Source: JAAYLC01 sp035654795 (GTDB lineage: Bacteria; Bacteroidota; Bacteroidia; Flavobacteriales; Flavobacteriaceae). From it: a DNA stretch of 64,000 bases. A program made the position numbers and the translations under genes. The stretch lies in assembly GCA_035654795.1 (NCBI GenBank), contig DASRWC010000047.1, forward strand, positions 1 to 64,000, read 5' to 3'. The notes under the pieces were generated by a model. That model was not told the origin of the DNA. It made no database searches and was given only the letters and a program-made list of their open reading frames with translations. Of this stretch, positions 1 to 8,853 are shown one piece after another (the first letter of the stretch is position 1; every line of letters begins with the position of its first letter).

Positions 1-194
1 CTCCAACCTACTGGGTGTCGTCGAAAAGCATTTTAAATACCCAATCCGGCTTGTTTGTTTTGACAAAAAACGGTGATAGAATTGAGAGAATTCCCGTTCG
101 CGAAGGCATTCGTTTGGATACTCTTATTGAAGTTTTTGGAAGTTTGAAGGAAAGTGATATGATCGTGGAACGACCTACGGAGCAGATGAAGTAA
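1..194 (+). CDS. RND efflux periplasmic adaptor, C-terminal fragment
   Basis: Only the last 64 codons are in the window; codons begin at position 3 and the TAA stop is at 192-194. The fragment reads as a C-terminal beta domain of an HlyD/AcrA-type membrane-fusion protein: a strand ending FVLTKNG, then RIPVREG, then a segment resembling the closing hairpin (SLKESDMIVERP). In this family the region sits next to the inner-membrane pump. The upstream gene order is outside the window, so the pump partner is unknown. The family call is from similarity of a short tail and is moderately sure; the reading frame itself is clear. Confidence 0.6.
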   Translation, partial: PTYWVSSKSILNTQSGLFVLTKNGDRIERIPVREGIRLDTLIEVFGSLKESDMIVERPTEQMK

Positions 195-291
195 CCTCTC
201 TTCTCTCACCTCTTAAATGGTTCGTTCTGGAGGTGAGAGAAATTACATCGAAAAGTAAATTTTAATCATACGTTAGAAAGCGAAATAAAAA

Positions 292-320
292 AACTCCCAA
301 AGTGATTAACTAAGGGAGTT
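292..320 (-). terminator. Bidirectional hairpin terminator
   Basis: Inverted repeat AACTCCC (292-298) / GGGAGTT (314-320), flanked by T runs on both strands. It lies just past the 3' end of the initiator tRNA (minus) and can also stop the efflux-adaptor transcript coming from the left (plus). Confidence 0.7.
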
Positions 321-325
321 TTTCG

Positions 326-398
<73 letters not shown>

Positions 399-409
399 AT
401 ATTGGACTG

Positions 410-440
410 CAAATATACTACATTTTTCCACCTCCCACAA
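410..440 (-). promoter_or_regulatory. Promoter of the initiator tRNA
   Basis: On the minus strand TTG (438-440) is followed after 20 bp by TATATTTG (410-417), a perfect match to the Bacteroidota TTG / TAnnTTTG promoter. It is 11 bases upstream of the tRNA 5' end. Confidence 0.7.
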
Positions 441-453
441 GCTTTTATTGTTT

Positions 454-483
454 TTGTTTCAGGAAAATCTTTTCCTACATTTA
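454..483 (+). promoter_or_regulatory. Probable promoter of the AsmA-like gene
   Basis: TTG (454-456), 19 bp, then TACATTTA (476-483), one base off TAnnTTTG. The element ends four bases before the ATG at 488, so the transcript would be nearly or fully leaderless. Confidence 0.4.
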
Positions 484-487
484 AAGC

Positions 488-2059
488 ATGAAAAAATGGC
501 TCCGAATTCTTCTTTACATCCTTTTGTCTCTTTTTGTTTTAGCTGTAATTGTAGCGATCAGTGCTGATTTCTATGTGGAAAGCAAGATCAAAACGATGCT
601 TCAGAAAGATTTACCGAAACACCTTAGGTTTACTTATGATGACCTCCGGATCAAATCCATTCACGGCAGTTTGATCTTTGAAAAACCGCATTTGACGATA
701 TCTAATAAGGAAGATCATACGGAACACACCTTCATTTTGAGCGAAGGTCTTCACATTACAAACTTTAGTTACTGGAACTATATTTTCAAAGATGAGATTC
801 ATTTGGATGAAATCCGATTAGAAAAACCCAGTTTGGTTTTTTATAAAGATAGAGTTATTAAGGCTAAGGATTCAACTTCAACACGCACTGAATCTTTTAA
901 ACAAAAGGTTCTTTTAGATCGATTAAACCTTTCTGACGGCACATTTACAATAATTGATAAAGAGAAAGATTCCGTCTTCCTTTATTTACAAAATATTTCC
1001 GTGCAGTTAAATAAAATATCAACCTCGGGCGAACAGGTCAAACATATGCTACCTTTTGATTTTTCCGATCTGCAAATGGCCGGAGATTCCTTATTCATCA
1101 AAGCAGGTACCTATGAAAATCTGGCTTCCGGAGCTTTCGAAATCACCAAAAATTCCGCACTGATAAACGATATTCATTTTTACACCAAATATTCGGTTAA
1201 GACCTTGAATAACATTATCCCGTATGAAAGAGATCACTATGACCTGAGCATGAGTTCTCTGGAAATACAGGATCTGAAATTGATCACAGAGCAAGATAGT
1301 CTCACATCTGCGGGAGCCAAAAAAGTCATTCTAGGCGAGACGGATTTCCAAGTGTACCGAGATAAAACTGTTAAGAAAGACACCACTTTCAAACCTTTGT
1401 ATAACCGATCTCTGAGACAACTTCCTTTTAATTTGTCTGTTGATTCCTTAATTATTTCGGGGGCCGACATTGTTTATACAGAAAGACATCTACCGGAAAA
1501 TAACGGAGGCATTATTAGTTTTAAAAACTTGGAAGCCAAAATTGCCAATGTTGGGAATACATATGAAGAAAATATTGACGCCCGGATCCGCGCTTTATTT
1601 ATGGATGAAACCCCGTTTACGGCTCAGTGGAGACTGAATGTGCATAGTCCTGAGGATCATTTTCTTTTCCAAGCTGAAGTGCAGAGATTTAACGCCTCCA
1701 ACATGGATAGATTCATTGGTCCGAATCTTGATGCAAATCTCGTGGGGACTGCTGAACATACCTACTTCACCATTGACGGAAATAATGAGAACAGTCGTAC
1801 CAATGTGAAAATAAAATATACCGATCTGAAACTAAACTTGTTAAAGAAAGACTCGAAAAAGAAAAAAGAGATTCTATCTGCTATTGTTAATCTCGCAATT
1901 CCTAAAAACAGTGCAAATCAAGGTGCCGAATTCAATGACGGCGCGGGTACGGCAGAACGACATAAGACTCAGTCTGTTTTTAATCAGCTTTGGATTAGCT
2001 TAGAAAGTGCTCTTAAAGATGCAATGTTGCCGGGAATAGTCAAAAAACTTGCAGATTAG
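488..2059 (+). CDS. AsmA-like membrane-anchored protein
   Basis: A 523-residue protein with one N-terminal transmembrane helix (about residues 5-27), then a long stretch rich in short beta strands with no catalytic motif. The overall look, an N-terminal anchor plus a repetitive beta-rich body with 'ADIVYTE'-like strands, fits the AsmA/DUF748-type proteins that reach from the inner membrane into the periplasm and are thought to take part in lipid or outer-membrane homeostasis. The family placement is by appearance only; a cautious name would be conserved membrane-anchored protein. Its stop overlaps the stop of the convergent ABC-F gene by four bases, so the two share no terminator. Confidence 0.6.
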   Translation: MKKWLRILLYILLSLFVLAVIVAISADFYVESKIKTMLQKDLPKHLRFTYDDLRIKSIHGSLIFEKPHLTISNKEDHTEHTFILSEGLHITNFSYWNYIFKDEIHLDEIRLEKPSLVFYKDRVIKAKDSTSTRTESFKQKVLLDRLNLSDGTFTIIDKEKDSVFLYLQNISVQLNKISTSGEQVKHMLPFDFSDLQMAGDSLFIKAGTYENLASGAFEITKNSALINDIHFYTKYSVKTLNNIIPYERDHYDLSMSSLEIQDLKLITEQDSLTSAGAKKVILGETDFQVYRDKTVKKDTTFKPLYNRSLRQLPFNLSVDSLIISGADIVYTERHLPENNGGIISFKNLEAKIANVGNTYEENIDARIRALFMDETPFTAQWRLNVHSPEDHFLFQAEVQRFNASNMDRFIGPNLDANLVGTAEHTYFTIDGNNENSRTNVKIKYTDLKLNLLKKDSKKKKEILSAIVNLAIPKNSANQGAEFNDGAGTAERHKTQSVFNQLWISLESALKDAMLPGIVKKLAD

Positions 2060-3975
2060 GAACCTCCTGCTTGGTCTATCCATTCTATCACCTCCTCCCA
2101 CTCATTCATAAGGGATTGTAACTCTAACTTTTTCTTTTCATATTTTTTAAAAAAATCCGGTTTAGCAATGGTATCATCATAATTCTCCACGAGTGCCTTA
2201 TCTGCTTTTTCTATTTCCTTTTCAACTTTGGCGATGGCAGATTCGATATTACTAAGTTTATTTTTAAGAGATTTTAGTTGTTTCTGAGATTCAAATTCTT
2301 CTTTGCCGCTACCTTTTTCCCTGCTTATTGTAGTTGTCAAAGTTTTTTTCTCTGCCTCTCTGAGATTCCCAATATTTCGTTGTTCCAAGAAAAAATCAAT
2401 ATCCCCGAGGTACTCCTTTATTTTGTGATCTTTAAATTCATATACCTTGTTTGTGAGTCCTTGTAAGAAGTCTCTGTCATGCGAAACTAAAATCAATGTA
2501 CCCTCAAAATTTTTAAGCGCCTCTTTTAAGACATTTTTCGATTGTATATCTAGGTGATTCGTAGGCTCGTCCATCACCAGAACATTAAACGGCTGAAGTA
2601 GTAATTTTGCAAGGGCTAATCTATTCCGCTCGCCACCGCTCAAAACACGTACAAATTTTTCAACATCATCTCCTCGAAACAAGAAAGATCCCAAGATATC
2701 TCGCACACGGCTTCTGTTTGATTCATTTGCTGCATCAATCATCGTGTCCAGAATGGTTTTATTTCCGTCTAAATAATCCGACTGATTTTGAGCGAAATAC
2801 CCAATCTGCACGTTATGTCCTAAAGTTAAATTTCCTTTAAAGGGGATTTCACCCACTATTATTTTTGCCAAGGTGGATTTACCTTGGCCATTCTGCCCTA
2901 CGAAAGCAATTTTGGAATCCCTTTCAACAAATAAATTTATATTCTTAAGTACCTCTAGCTCTCCATAAGCTTTGGAAACATTTTCAGCCTCAACTACCAC
3001 TCTTCCCGGTGTGACAGACACAGGAAATCGTAGAGCCATAACACTATTATCATCTTCATCTACTTCAATTCGTTCCATACGATCCAGTTTTTTGATCAAT
3101 GATTGCGCCATGGTGGCCTTACTTGCCTTTGCTCTGAATTTATCGATAAGTTTCTCTGTTTGTTCAATTTGTTTCTGTTGATTCTTCTGTGCGGCCAATT
3201 GTTGTTCTCGCATTTCCCCTCTCAGGATCAAATATTGCGAATATGGTTTATTGAAATCGTATATTTTGCCCAAAGAAATCTCGATGGTTCTGTTAGTAAC
3301 ATTGTCTAGGAACATTCTGTCGTGTGAAACAATTACCACAGCTCCCGGATATGTTGTTAAAAATTCTTCCAGCCACAGGATAGATTCGATATCCAGGTGG
3401 TTTGTGGGCTCGTCAAGCAATAGGATGTCATTATTTTGCAGTAGTAATTTGGCTAACTCAATTCTCATTCGCCATCCTCCTGAAAAAGTTTCGGTTAATT
3501 TCCCGAAGTCTTCTCTTTTAAATCCTAGTCCTAATAAGATTCTTTCTGTTTCTCCTTGATAATTATAGCCACCATGAATTTCGTAACTGTGTTGAACTTC
3601 ATTTAAATCTATCATCAACCGGTGGTAAGAATCACTATCGTAATCTGTTCTCTCGGCGAGTTGCCGGTTTATATGTTCAAGCTGGTTTTCCAGCCTTTTA
3701 ATGGTTGTAAATGCTTGGTATGATTCTTCAAGTACGGTGCGCCCTTTGTGAAAATCAATATCTTGTTTAAGAAAACCTATAGACACTTCCTTGTCTGTAG
3801 CTATTTGTCCGGCATCATACTCTTGTTCACCTGACAAAATTCTTAACAGTGTGGATTTTCCTGCACCGTTCTTTCCTACCAGACCAACCCTGTCACCGGC
3901 TTTTAATTGGAAAGTTACTCCTTCAAACAGATAATCACCCTGAAAGGAAACAGCAAGATTATAAACATTAACCAT
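2056..3975 (-). CDS. ABC-F family ATPase
   Basis: 639 residues with two ABC ATPase domains and no membrane domain. Domain 1 has Walker A GKNGAGKST, signature FSGGWRMR and Walker B LLLDEPTNHLD. Domain 2 has GQNGQGKST, LSGGERNR and VLVMDEPTNHLD. A charged linker of about 80 residues separates them, and a predicted C-terminal coiled coil (about 545-630) is rich in K and E, as in the Uup/YdiF type. ABC-F proteins act on the ribosome, helping stalled or vacant peptidyl-transferase states. Which subgroup this belongs to, and whether it gives antibiotic protection, cannot be told by eye; the chromosomal setting points to a housekeeping member. Confidence 0.93.
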   Translation of the reverse strand: MVNVYNLAVSFQGDYLFEGVTFQLKAGDRVGLVGKNGAGKSTLLRILSGEQEYDAGQIATDKEVSIGFLKQDIDFHKGRTVLEESYQAFTTIKRLENQLEHINRQLAERTDYDSDSYHRLMIDLNEVQHSYEIHGGYNYQGETERILLGLGFKREDFGKLTETFSGGWRMRIELAKLLLQNNDILLLDEPTNHLDIESILWLEEFLTTYPGAVVIVSHDRMFLDNVTNRTIEISLGKIYDFNKPYSQYLILRGEMREQQLAAQKNQQKQIEQTEKLIDKFRAKASKATMAQSLIKKLDRMERIEVDEDDNSVMALRFPVSVTPGRVVVEAENVSKAYGELEVLKNINLFVERDSKIAFVGQNGQGKSTLAKIIVGEIPFKGNLTLGHNVQIGYFAQNQSDYLDGNKTILDTMIDAANESNRSRVRDILGSFLFRGDDVEKFVRVLSGGERNRLALAKLLLQPFNVLVMDEPTNHLDIQSKNVLKEALKNFEGTLILVSHDRDFLQGLTNKVYEFKDHKIKEYLGDIDFFLEQRNIGNLREAEKKTLTTTISREKGSGKEEFESQKQLKSLKNKLSNIESAIAKVEKEIEKADKALVENYDDTIAKPDFFKKYEKKKLELQSLMNEWEEVIEWIDQAGGS

Positions 3976-4058
3976 AACTTCATTTAAATTGAAAAGCCGT
4001 TTTTGAAATTACGGCTGATTCATCGCTATTATCGGCATCCTCTTTGCAAGAAGATATA

Positions 4059-4066
4059 TATTTTTG
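4059..4066 (+). promoter_or_regulatory. -7 element for the DUF983 gene
   Basis: TATTTTTG matches TAnnTTTG exactly and ends 17 bases before the ATG at 4084. It rules out the longer reading frame that opens with TTG at 4003, upstream of this promoter. Confidence 0.55.
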
Positions 4067-4083
4067 CAAAGTTAAAAATCCAT

Positions 4084-4488
4084 ATGATGCGTTTGTTGAA
4101 AGACAGTAAACTTTATAGCATATTCACCGGCACATGCCCCGTTTGTCACCATGGCAAGATGTATATTGAACCCAATGCTTATAAGCTTAGGAAAGTGTTG
4201 AAAATGCACGAACATTGCAGTCACTGCGGTATTAAATTTAAAATAGAACCTTCCTTTTTCTATGGGGCAATGTATGTGAGTTATGCCGTGGGTGTTGCTA
4301 TTGCCACTGCTGCGTTTGTTATAGCATTTTTTTTTCTGAATCTAAACGAGCATTTGACCTTTTTGGTGATTATCCTGTCGCTAATCATTACTTTCCCACT
4401 AATTCTGCGTGTTTCGCGCAATATTTGGATTAATTTCTTTCTGAAATATGATAAAGCTCTCAATCGGAAAGATCAAAAGTCATTTTAA
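4084..4488 (+). CDS. DUF983 family membrane protein
   Basis: 134 residues from the first of two adjacent ATG codons (4084 and 4087). The N-terminal part carries two Cys pairs, CPVCHHGK and CSHCG, that look like a small zinc ribbon, followed by two hydrophobic helices (about residues 65-90 and 95-115) and a short basic tail. This arrangement is that of DUF983 proteins, which are small membrane proteins of unknown function. The frame extends upstream to a TTG at 4003, but the -7 element at 4059-4066 makes that extension untranslated. The end overlaps the convergent oxidoreductase gene by nine bases. Confidence 0.85.
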   Translation: MMRLLKDSKLYSIFTGTCPVCHHGKMYIEPNAYKLRKVLKMHEHCSHCGIKFKIEPSFFYGAMYVSYAVGVAIATAAFVIAFFFLNLNEHLTFLVIILSLIITFPLILRVSRNIWINFFLKYDKALNRKDQKSF

Positions 4489-5523
4489 AAAGCGATTGAT
4501 ACTGATTTCTTCGGGAATGGGTAATTCCTCTTCAATGTTATCCATGAGAATTTCAGCTAGAAGTGGTGCCATCATTAGTCCTCGCGTTCCAAGCCCGTTG
4601 AAAAATGCATATCTTGGAAAGTCTCTTAAAGTTCCCAAGATAGGTTTATGATCTTTGGTTGTTGCTCTGATGCCGGCTGTTTGTCCGATTACTTTAAAAG
4701 GACAGCTTATCATACGTTGAAGTTCTTTTGTCAAAAAGTCCTTAGCATATTCTGTGGTATTCCAGGTAGATCCTCCTACATCGAAAGTGGCCCCTACTTT
4801 ATATTTACTTTCGCCTAACGGAATGATGTAGTGATTCCCCTTAATCAATCGTGCAAGATTCAGTTCCGGAGCTTCTATTATGATATATTCGCCCTTGTTG
4901 CCCACAACTGCTTCCTGAGGAAAGAATGGATTTTCCTTCACCGTTGGTCCTTCACAGAAAACGATATAATTGGCCTTCACTCCTTTGTATGACACATATG
5001 AAGATTGCGAGTTGATCAAACTATAATCAAAAATCTCCTGAAAATATTGATTGCCGGATTCTAATTTTTTACGATAGCACTGAAGCAGCATCCGAATATT
5101 TAATTGTACACTTCCCTCTACTTCTCCAAGACCTAGAGGTGCAATGACATTGGGGTTTACACTCTCTAAAAACTCCGATTTCAGATAATCCTTTGTTTTT
5201 TCCTTATCACTGGCTACAATCCAGTTGTTCTGTTCTTCTATTGAACTAAAAATCCGATCTATTACAGTAAAACTGAAGATGTTTTCATTTAGATCTTTTT
5301 GCAATTTCTGATAGAATTCCAAAGCACGTGGATGAAACAATTCTGTTTTCCAGGGAGTAGTGAATCTTTTTAGTATTGTAGGATTGATAATTCCTCCGGA
5401 CGCAGCCGTCGCATTTTTGGAACCTTCATCAAAAATTACAAAACTCTTTCCTCTCTTTCTTAGTTCTTCGCAAACGGAAAGACCGGCAATCCCAAGACCT
5501 ACAATGATATAATTTACTTCCAT
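4480..5523 (-). CDS. FAD-dependent oxidoreductase (DAO family)
   Basis: 347 residues. The N-terminus reads VGLGIAGLSVCEEL, a GxGxxG Rossmann motif for FAD, followed by an acidic end of the second strand (FDEG). A second conserved block (TAGIRATTKDHKPILG, then FFNGLGTRGLM) near the C-terminus is typical of the glycine/D-amino-acid oxidase (DAO) fold. Substrate is unknown; members oxidise amino acids, sarcosine or modified tRNA side chains. It is a single gene, and the strong terminator at 5538-5570 separates it from the gld operon read from upstream. Confidence 0.85.
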   Translation of the reverse strand: MEVNYIIVGLGIAGLSVCEELRKRGKSFVIFDEGSKNATAASGGIINPTILKRFTTPWKTELFHPRALEFYQKLQKDLNENIFSFTVIDRIFSSIEEQNNWIVASDKEKTKDYLKSEFLESVNPNVIAPLGLGEVEGSVQLNIRMLLQCYRKKLESGNQYFQEIFDYSLINSQSSYVSYKGVKANYIVFCEGPTVKENPFFPQEAVVGNKGEYIIIEAPELNLARLIKGNHYIIPLGESKYKVGATFDVGGSTWNTTEYAKDFLTKELQRMISCPFKVIGQTAGIRATTKDHKPILGTLRDFPRYAFFNGLGTRGLMMAPLLAEILMDNIEEELPIPEEISINRFLK

Positions 5524-5537
5524 GTTTTCTGCATAAA

Positions 5538-5570
5538 AAAACCCTCCAACATCTATTGTTCGGAGGGTTT
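5538..5570 (-). terminator. Terminator of the gldKLMN operon
   Basis: AAACCCTCC / GGAGGGTTT stem followed by a run of T on the minus strand, 23 bases after the gldN stop. Confidence 0.85.
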
Positions 5571-5592
5571 AATTTATAGTTATCAAACTAAA

Positions 5593-6492
5593 TTAGTAAT
5601 TCCACAAATCCATTTCGATATTACGAATTTGCTCTTTGATCCGATCGGATTCCAAAAGTTGCATTAGTGAGTTGTTTACAATGTAATCCGTAACACCTCT
5701 ATCTCCATAGATATTATCTTCTTTATAGATAACGCTATGAAATTTTCTTGAATTCAACAGATGATCAAAAGAGATGGGTTGAGAAGTATTCTGGGTATTA
5801 AAAACCATCGCTTCGTGCAGTACTTCACGGGCATCAGGAAACCAAATCCAAAACAATTCAACAGCTCCGTCAATACCGCTATCCGGATCAGCTTTTGTTC
5901 TGGCTTCAAGTCCTACGGGGCAAAGTCCGAGAAGACGGTATTTCAATTCACCTTGTCTTTTATCAATGTACCAGTACCCTCTGATTCTATACTGTTGAAT
6001 AGAGGCACCATCCAGATAAAAGGTTCTGATGTATTGTGGATCTATGAAGCCTTCTGCATTAAATTGTTCCTTACCCACGTCTGTAGTATCCCGATAAACG
6101 AGGGAAGCAGATATGTCTTCTAAGGAACGTTTTTCGGTGAAATAAGAATCGGCATATATTTCCTTAATTCTTCCACTTTTAATACCACGCACTAAGACAT
6201 CATATAATGATCTTCTTTCAGCGCCGATATTGTTGGTATCGATGGGGTAATAGAGAGGAAAATTCATTCTCTCATCCAGATCGATAATTTCCCAGGTTGT
6301 TTTGGACCAAAGAACATCGCGCTCATCAGTATATCCATAAGGAAGTGGCTTATCATTATCACGCTCTTGTTGAGCAGCCGTCTTCTTTCCAATATCTTCG
6401 GGAGTTTTCGCATTTAAGATATTAACCTGCGCCTCCATCTGAGCCGACAAGAATAACCCAAATACACCAAGAACAACATATTTCAATTTCAT
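5593..6492 (-). CDS. gldN: Gliding motility / T9SS protein GldN
   Basis: 299 residues with a cleavable signal peptide (hydrophobic residues 5-17, cut near SAQMEAQ). GldN (PorN) is a periplasmic protein that joins GldK in the outer-membrane-associated ring of the type IX secretion system. Recognised by its sequence (for example DLDERMNFPLYYP and the end MQLLESDRIKEQI) and by being last in the gldK-L-M-N order. It starts 22 bases after the gldM stop and is followed by a strong terminator, so it closes the operon. Confidence 0.95.
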   Translation of the reverse strand: MKLKYVVLGVFGLFLSAQMEAQVNILNAKTPEDIGKKTAAQQERDNDKPLPYGYTDERDVLWSKTTWEIIDLDERMNFPLYYPIDTNNIGAERRSLYDVLVRGIKSGRIKEIYADSYFTEKRSLEDISASLVYRDTTDVGKEQFNAEGFIDPQYIRTFYLDGASIQQYRIRGYWYIDKRQGELKYRLLGLCPVGLEARTKADPDSGIDGAVELFWIWFPDAREVLHEAMVFNTQNTSQPISFDHLLNSRKFHSVIYKEDNIYGDRGVTDYIVNNSLMQLLESDRIKEQIRNIEMDLWNY

Positions 6493-6514
6493 ACCAATCG
6501 GTTTGTTTCTAAAT

Positions 6515-8095
6515 TTAATTTGTCAATTCAATAAATACAGGAGAAATCTTCTTCAACAAATATCCGGTATTTCCTGTAACATTTGCCTGAATATCAAAAA
6601 TTTGAACAGTTTCTCCTCTTTTTGCTCTTCTTAATGCCGCTTTTGCGTCATTATTTAACTTTGTTCCGCTTACTTTAATTGTTGGTTGTCCGGCTACTTT
6701 AAAGCTGAATCCGGTCACGTTTAATTTCAAGTCAAAATCAAAATCAATGAGAGCCGCTCCAACACTGGAAATTTCAAGTCCTTGGCGCTCCATTCTTACA
6801 GGTCCGCTTCCTCCATCTTCTCCTCTAATAGTTCCGGTTGGGGCAGGAATATCCTTAATACGGAAAACGGAATTTGAACTCACCTTTTGTCCATCAGGCA
6901 ATGTTCCGCTTGCAGTAATTGTAACTTCACGTCCACTTCCGGGTCGCATGATATATTTTGAACCCGAAGCTTTAGATAATCCCGGTGCCGATGCATTTAC
7001 CGCATTGTCAGGAATTCCAGGAATTGAAATGGTCATTGGGTTTTCTACACCACGATATACCACGTTCATCTTATCTGCCGCGATAACTGCGGAATTTGGT
7101 TTTGAAATGGTTGCAAAAGAAACATTTACCGGAACCTCAGTATCCTTACCGTCTTCAACGAAGATAAGATTTCCTTCAATCTTATGATCACCCGGATTTC
7201 CAGCTCCTACTTTCAAAACTACCTTTCCGTTCTCAATAGAGTATTGTTCCGGAGAAAGAGGCCTTCCGTCTAAAGTCAACTCTACTCTGTTTGGTTTTGT
7301 GTTAGGGTCTTTCCGACCTAAAACAATTGCACCTTCAAATTGCTCCCCAGAATAAAAAGCAGTTTTAGTAGCTTCCAGTAAGGTATTATATTGAGTGAAT
7401 GACAAAGCAGCAGCTTGTTGACCGGCAAGCATAGCCTGAAGAACTTCAGATTCTGTATTCTTTACGTCATTCTGCAACTGAGTCATTTTGGTTTTAGAAG
7501 CAATCATAGGGAAACCTTCATAGTGATAGTTTAACCATGGAACAGTTACTCCATCACGACGAGTTACTGCCTCAGTTCCAAATTTTCTTTGAACATCATT
7601 CACGATATTTGTGTATCGTGGATCATCTCCAAGGATATTCAGAATTCCTTCTCTATAACCATTTACTTTGCTTACGAATTCATTTCCAAGATCTGTTAAT
7701 TTGTCACCGCTAAAAAGCATTTGGTCTAAGAAATCTTTTGTATCCTGGATTTCGTAATTATTCATGTCTTCCGCAGGGATTTTTGATTTCTCATCGAGTT
7801 GTCTCTTGACATCTGCCAAGAAGCTGTCGAACTCTTGTGACAATGAGTTAATCTGATCCGCTTTTTGCTTTACAGCTCCGTATTGTTCCGGTTGTTCGCT
7901 TGCTTTGTTTCCAAGGTTTTCCATAAACGCAGCAATACGAATATCTGATGCTGTATTTGATTCTGTCAGTCTTTCATTTAATAGTCCGAATGCAGACAAC
8001 ACTTCCTTTGACATATTCATCGCCATCATTGCGATGAAAATCAAATACATCATGTTAATCATTTTCTGCCTCGGGGTTAATTTTCCTGTTGCCAT
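6515..8095 (-). CDS. gldM: Gliding motility / T9SS motor protein GldM
   Basis: 526 residues. A short cytoplasmic segment (residues 1-12) is followed by one transmembrane helix (about 13-35) and a large periplasmic part: a helical first domain, then beta domains. With GldL it forms the proton-driven motor of the type IX secretion system, the periplasmic arm contacting the GldK/GldN ring. Conserved N-terminal block TPRQKMINMMYLIFIAMMA is typical. It lies 37 bases after gldL. Confidence 0.95.
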   Translation of the reverse strand: MATGKLTPRQKMINMMYLIFIAMMAMNMSKEVLSAFGLLNERLTESNTASDIRIAAFMENLGNKASEQPEQYGAVKQKADQINSLSQEFDSFLADVKRQLDEKSKIPAEDMNNYEIQDTKDFLDQMLFSGDKLTDLGNEFVSKVNGYREGILNILGDDPRYTNIVNDVQRKFGTEAVTRRDGVTVPWLNYHYEGFPMIASKTKMTQLQNDVKNTESEVLQAMLAGQQAAALSFTQYNTLLEATKTAFYSGEQFEGAIVLGRKDPNTKPNRVELTLDGRPLSPEQYSIENGKVVLKVGAGNPGDHKIEGNLIFVEDGKDTEVPVNVSFATISKPNSAVIAADKMNVVYRGVENPMTISIPGIPDNAVNASAPGLSKASGSKYIMRPGSGREVTITASGTLPDGQKVSSNSVFRIKDIPAPTGTIRGEDGGSGPVRMERQGLEISSVGAALIDFDFDLKLNVTGFSFKVAGQPTIKVSGTKLNNDAKAALRRAKRGETVQIFDIQANVTGNTGYLLKKISPVFIELTN

Positions 8096-8132
8096 CTTTT
8101 AAATTTAAATTGTTAAAAATTAGAACAAGAAA

Positions 8133-8789
8133 TTAACCTCTATGAGTCATCGCAGATAGCATACCACCATATACTCCGTTTAAAGAAGATAAATTAGTAG
8201 CTAAATGTTGCATTTGTTGTTTTAATTGCTCTGCATTTTCGGCTATCAGCTGATTTGCCTCTGTTTGGCGGCTAGTTGTCTCAATTTGAACCTTGTACAA
8301 GCTGTTTAGCGCATCCATTTGAGCTGCTGCCAACGCCATTTCTTCGCTGTATTTCCTTGTTGAACTTAGAGCTTCAGCTGTAGGAGCGATTCCTTTAGCT
8401 GCACCTTCGAATGACCGAATACTGGTGCTTAAGCTGTTCATCAATTCCGCATCAATGCGAGCCTCTTTCAGCATAGCATCCAATTTTTTGGATAACTGTC
8501 CTTCTGCATCTTTAGCTTCTTCCACTTTCGCTTTTTGTTTTTCACGAGCAGGACCTCCGGCTAATTCGGGATAAACAAGAGACCAATCCACATCTTCGTC
8601 AACAGGTTCAAACGCAGAGATTGCGAAAATAATCGCCTCAGTTACAAGTCCGATTGTAAGTAACAGGTTTCCTCCGATTCCTGCAATTTCATAGTGTGTA
8701 ATCTTAAAAAGTGCTCCAACAATAACAATTGAAGCTCCAAGCCCGTAGGCCATCTGAAACATTTTCTTTGAAGATTTCGACTTTGCCAT
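8133..8789 (-). CDS. gldL: Gliding motility / T9SS motor protein GldL
   Basis: 218 residues with two transmembrane helices (about 14-30 and 37-58) and a long cytoplasmic, Ala/Gln-rich coiled-coil tail. The second helix carries a buried glutamate (E51, in TIGLVTEAIIF), the position known in GldL to be essential for proton-driven rotation. Forms the motor with GldM. Gene order and spacing (63 bases from gldK, 37 to gldM) fit a single operon. Confidence 0.95.
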   Translation of the reverse strand: MAKSKSSKKMFQMAYGLGASIVIVGALFKITHYEIAGIGGNLLLTIGLVTEAIIFAISAFEPVDEDVDWSLVYPELAGGPAREKQKAKVEEAKDAEGQLSKKLDAMLKEARIDAELMNSLSTSIRSFEGAAKGIAPTAEALSSTRKYSEEMALAAAQMDALNSLYKVQIETTSRQTEANQLIAENAEQLKQQMQHLATNLSSLNGVYGGMLSAMTHRG

Positions 8790-8853
8790 AATAAAAAATG
8801 AATAAATAAAATAATTAATTGATTAGGTAACGAATTTAAAATAACTGATTGAC

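Noticed and set aside
4003..4083. Upstream TTG start for the DUF983 gene
   Set aside because: The promoter at 4059-4066 lies inside this extension.
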